Assembly: GCA_020633075.1 (NCBI GenBank)
Contig: JACKEI010000003.1
Coordinates: 1 to 64,000, forward strand
Length of the DNA: 64,000 bases
Direction of reading: 5' to 3'
Source: Sandaracinaceae bacterium
Lineage (GTDB): Bacteria > Myxococcota_A > Polyangia > Polyangiales > Houyiibacteriaceae
The notes under the pieces are model-generated. The model did not search any database and was not told the DNA's origin. It saw only the letters and a program-made list of their open reading frames with translations. Of the stretch, positions 62,603-64,000 are shown in pieces. Numbering within the stretch: position 1 is the stretch's first letter; each line of letters opens with the position of its first letter. A program made the translations under genes and the position numbers.

Positions 62603-64000
62603 TCACGCTGGGCAGAGGAGGTCCGTGTAGTGGGTCACACCCCAGCGAGAGATCACGTGGTCGTAAGTCTGCTGGGGTTGCGTCATGCGGTAGTAGTCGA
62701 CCCCGATCCCGCCGCAGAACGCGCCTGCGAGCTGGACGTTCACCTGCCCGCTCCACAGGTCGCGATCGAACCCGTGTCCGACGATCACAGCACGCAGCCT
62801 CGGCAGCGTCGCGACCCCGCGCGGCAGCACCTCCGGCGTCCGAGCTCGGAACTCCTGGAGCGCGAGCACCTCGAGCGCGCTGCACGCGCTCAAATCGACC
62901 GGCAGCGCCGGCCCGTCGTTGAGCTGAAGCGCCAACACGCGCAGGCGCTCCATCCGAGAGAGCACGTGGAAGGCGCTGGGGCGCTCGTTCACTCCCCTCA
63001 GCCGCACGAAGAGCATCTCGAGCTGCGGCAGCTCGGCCAGCCACTCTGGCAACTCGGTGAGGATGCCGTTCACGTGCAGCGCTCGCAGCCGCGGAAACGC
63101 CTGCACGTAGTCAGGGATGGTCGTGAGGGTGGTGTCCGCGAGCGCGAGGAACTCGACGCTAGGAGGCTGGAAGGGGGTGAGGCGGCTCGTGTCCAGGAAG
63201 CGCAGCGGCCACCCGCTCGCCGACGCCGGGTCGACCTCACAGTCCCAGCCGAGCTTCAGCGTGTCGATGGGGCGTCCGTAGAGAGCCTCCGGGATGGGGC
63301 CGACCGTGTAGATGTCGGCGGAGCGCAGCTTCTCGGCGCCAAGCACGGCAGGCTCGTTCCATGCGCTCGTGGCCATGCCGTCGAGGATCTCCACGTCGGG
63401 CGGCAGCTGCACCCCCTGCAAGACCTCGTGGCGCCAGCTGCCGATGTCGATTGCGCGCAGCTTCGGGAACGCGAGGAGCGCGTCGCCCAAGGGCTGCCGG
63501 AGCTCACAGCGCATGAGCGACAGCACCTCCAGCTCGTGCAGCTGTCTCACCTCTGGCCACAGGCTGTTCATGCCGTGGCTGCGCAGGGACAGCGCGCGCA
63601 GCGGACACGCGGAGAGCGCCTTCAGCACGGCTGCGGGCTTCCGGGGCACGTTCACCTGATCGAGATTCACCACCACCATCGCCGCGGGATCGGCCCGCAC
63701 CGCCTGCAAGCTGGGGCCGACTTGCACGGGCGCGTCGAACACGGACCAGCGCGGGGCGGGCGTCTGCGCGGGGGTCGCCTTCGCGCGGCGCGGGCGGCTG
63801 GCGCTCGGCGCGCGAGACTTCGGCGCCTTCGCCGACGGAAGCCCGCGAGCAGCGCGGATGTGTTCGCACAGCTCGCAGACGCAGCGGCCGCGCCGGATGT
63901 TGAGCAGCACCTCCTCGCGCAGCTTGGGCGGCAGGTCGCCCACCGTGATGTCCTCATCGGTCAGGCGGATGGGCGTGTCGAGGTCGGCCGCCTCGTCGGC
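62603..64000 (-). CDS. Leucine-rich-repeat-like protein (5' end beyond window)
   Basis: The frame is open to base 64000, where it encodes ADEAADLDTPIRLTDEDIT before the GTG at 63943, so the gene continues past the window. The visible part, about 465 residues, has a Cys-rich stretch CVCELCEHIRAARG (possible metal binding), a Pro/Ala-rich linker, then LRR-type repeats (LRALSLRSHGMNSLWPEVRQ, LEVLSLMRCELRQPLGDALL, LRALHVNGILTELPEWLAEL, LEMLFVRLRGVN, LRVLALQLNDGPALPVDLSA) with the L..L.L pattern. It probably acts in protein binding; no signal peptide can be judged because the N-terminus is missing. Confidence 0.7.
   Translation of the reverse strand, partial: ADEAADLDTPIRLTDEDITVGDLPPKLREEVLLNIRRGRCVCELCEHIRAARGLPSAKAPKSRAPSASRPRRAKATPAQTPAPRWSVFDAPVQVGPSLQAVRADPAAMVVVNLDQVNVPRKPAAVLKALSACPLRALSLRSHGMNSLWPEVRQLHELEVLSLMRCELRQPLGDALLAFPKLRAIDIGSWRHEVLQGVQLPPDVEILDGMATSAWNEPAVLGAEKLRSADIYTVGPIPEALYGRPIDTLKLGWDCEVDPASASGWPLRFLDTSRLTPFQPPSVEFLALADTTLTTIPDYVQAFPRLRALHVNGILTELPEWLAELPQLEMLFVRLRGVNERPSAFHVLSRMERLRVLALQLNDGPALPVDLSACSALEVLALQEFRARTPEVLPRGVATLPRLRAVIVGHGFDRDLWSGQVNVQLAGAFCGGIGVDYYRMTQPQQTYDHVISRWGVTHYTDLLCPA

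Overview
The window is high-GC DNA from a bacterium that is most likely a member of the Myxococcota (Polyangiales/Sandaracinus-like). This is inferred from content: many lipoproteins with a lipobox cysteine, cell-surface proteins ending in Cys + hydrophobic helix + Arg cluster (MYXO-CTERM-like), a six-copy DUF4215 Cys-rich repeat protein, an OmpA protein with thrombospondin type-3 Ca-binding repeats, FHA and PP2C/cNMP signalling proteins, and a B12-binding MerR regulator. No rRNA, tRNA, CRISPR array or complete transposase gene was seen.

Layout. 0-0.5 kb: 3' end of hypE. 0.5-7.3 kb: a probable light/singlet-oxygen (CarH/LitR-type) regulon with a fasciclin lipoprotein, a MerR-B12 photoreceptor-like regulator, a translationally coupled FAD oxidoreductase-DUF1365-cyclopropane synthase trio and an unrecognised receiver-like protein. 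Its two divergent control regions share near-identical sequence elements. 7.4-17.6 kb: metabolic singletons (IlvX-like TPP enzyme, DUF3124 lipoprotein, RCK potassium-channel-like protein, GH113-like glycosidase, a SnoaL + FAD-oxidase fusion, a TetR/P450 divergent pair) and a 165-bp MITE-like element abutting a stop codon. 17.6-24.3 kb: a tight five-gene minus-strand operon with two sorted surface proteins, a normal and a degenerate histidine kinase, and a PP2C phosphatase fused to a cyclic-nucleotide domain. 24.3-32 kb: an orphan SctL/FliH stator-like protein coupled to an M50 protease, a membrane protein, OmpA-TSP3 and a double-FHA protein. 32-38 kb: lipoproteins plus purine/methionine salvage (MTA phosphorylase) and a PfkB kinase. 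38-48 kb: acyl-CoA dehydrogenase, SGNH and PHP hydrolases, and a three-gene operon (907-aa LamG/haem lipoprotein, alpha/beta hydrolase, amidohydrolase).

48-64 kb is accessory in character. It holds several gene remnants (Calx-beta/MYXO-CTERM pseudogene, RibD start fragment, MTHFR-like fragment, an interrupted small ORF), ArsR-SRPBCC and TetR-amidase pairs with operator-like palindromes at leaderless-looking starts, two orphan immunity-type genes (one clearly lower in GC), a three-module SRPBCC protein and secreted lipoproteins. It also holds a chromosomal subclass B1 metallo-beta-lactamase with all six zinc ligands, and an LRR-like protein running off the right edge.

All calls come from reading the sequence. 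Family assignments are from motif recognition, not database searches, and promoter, operator and terminator calls are predictions.
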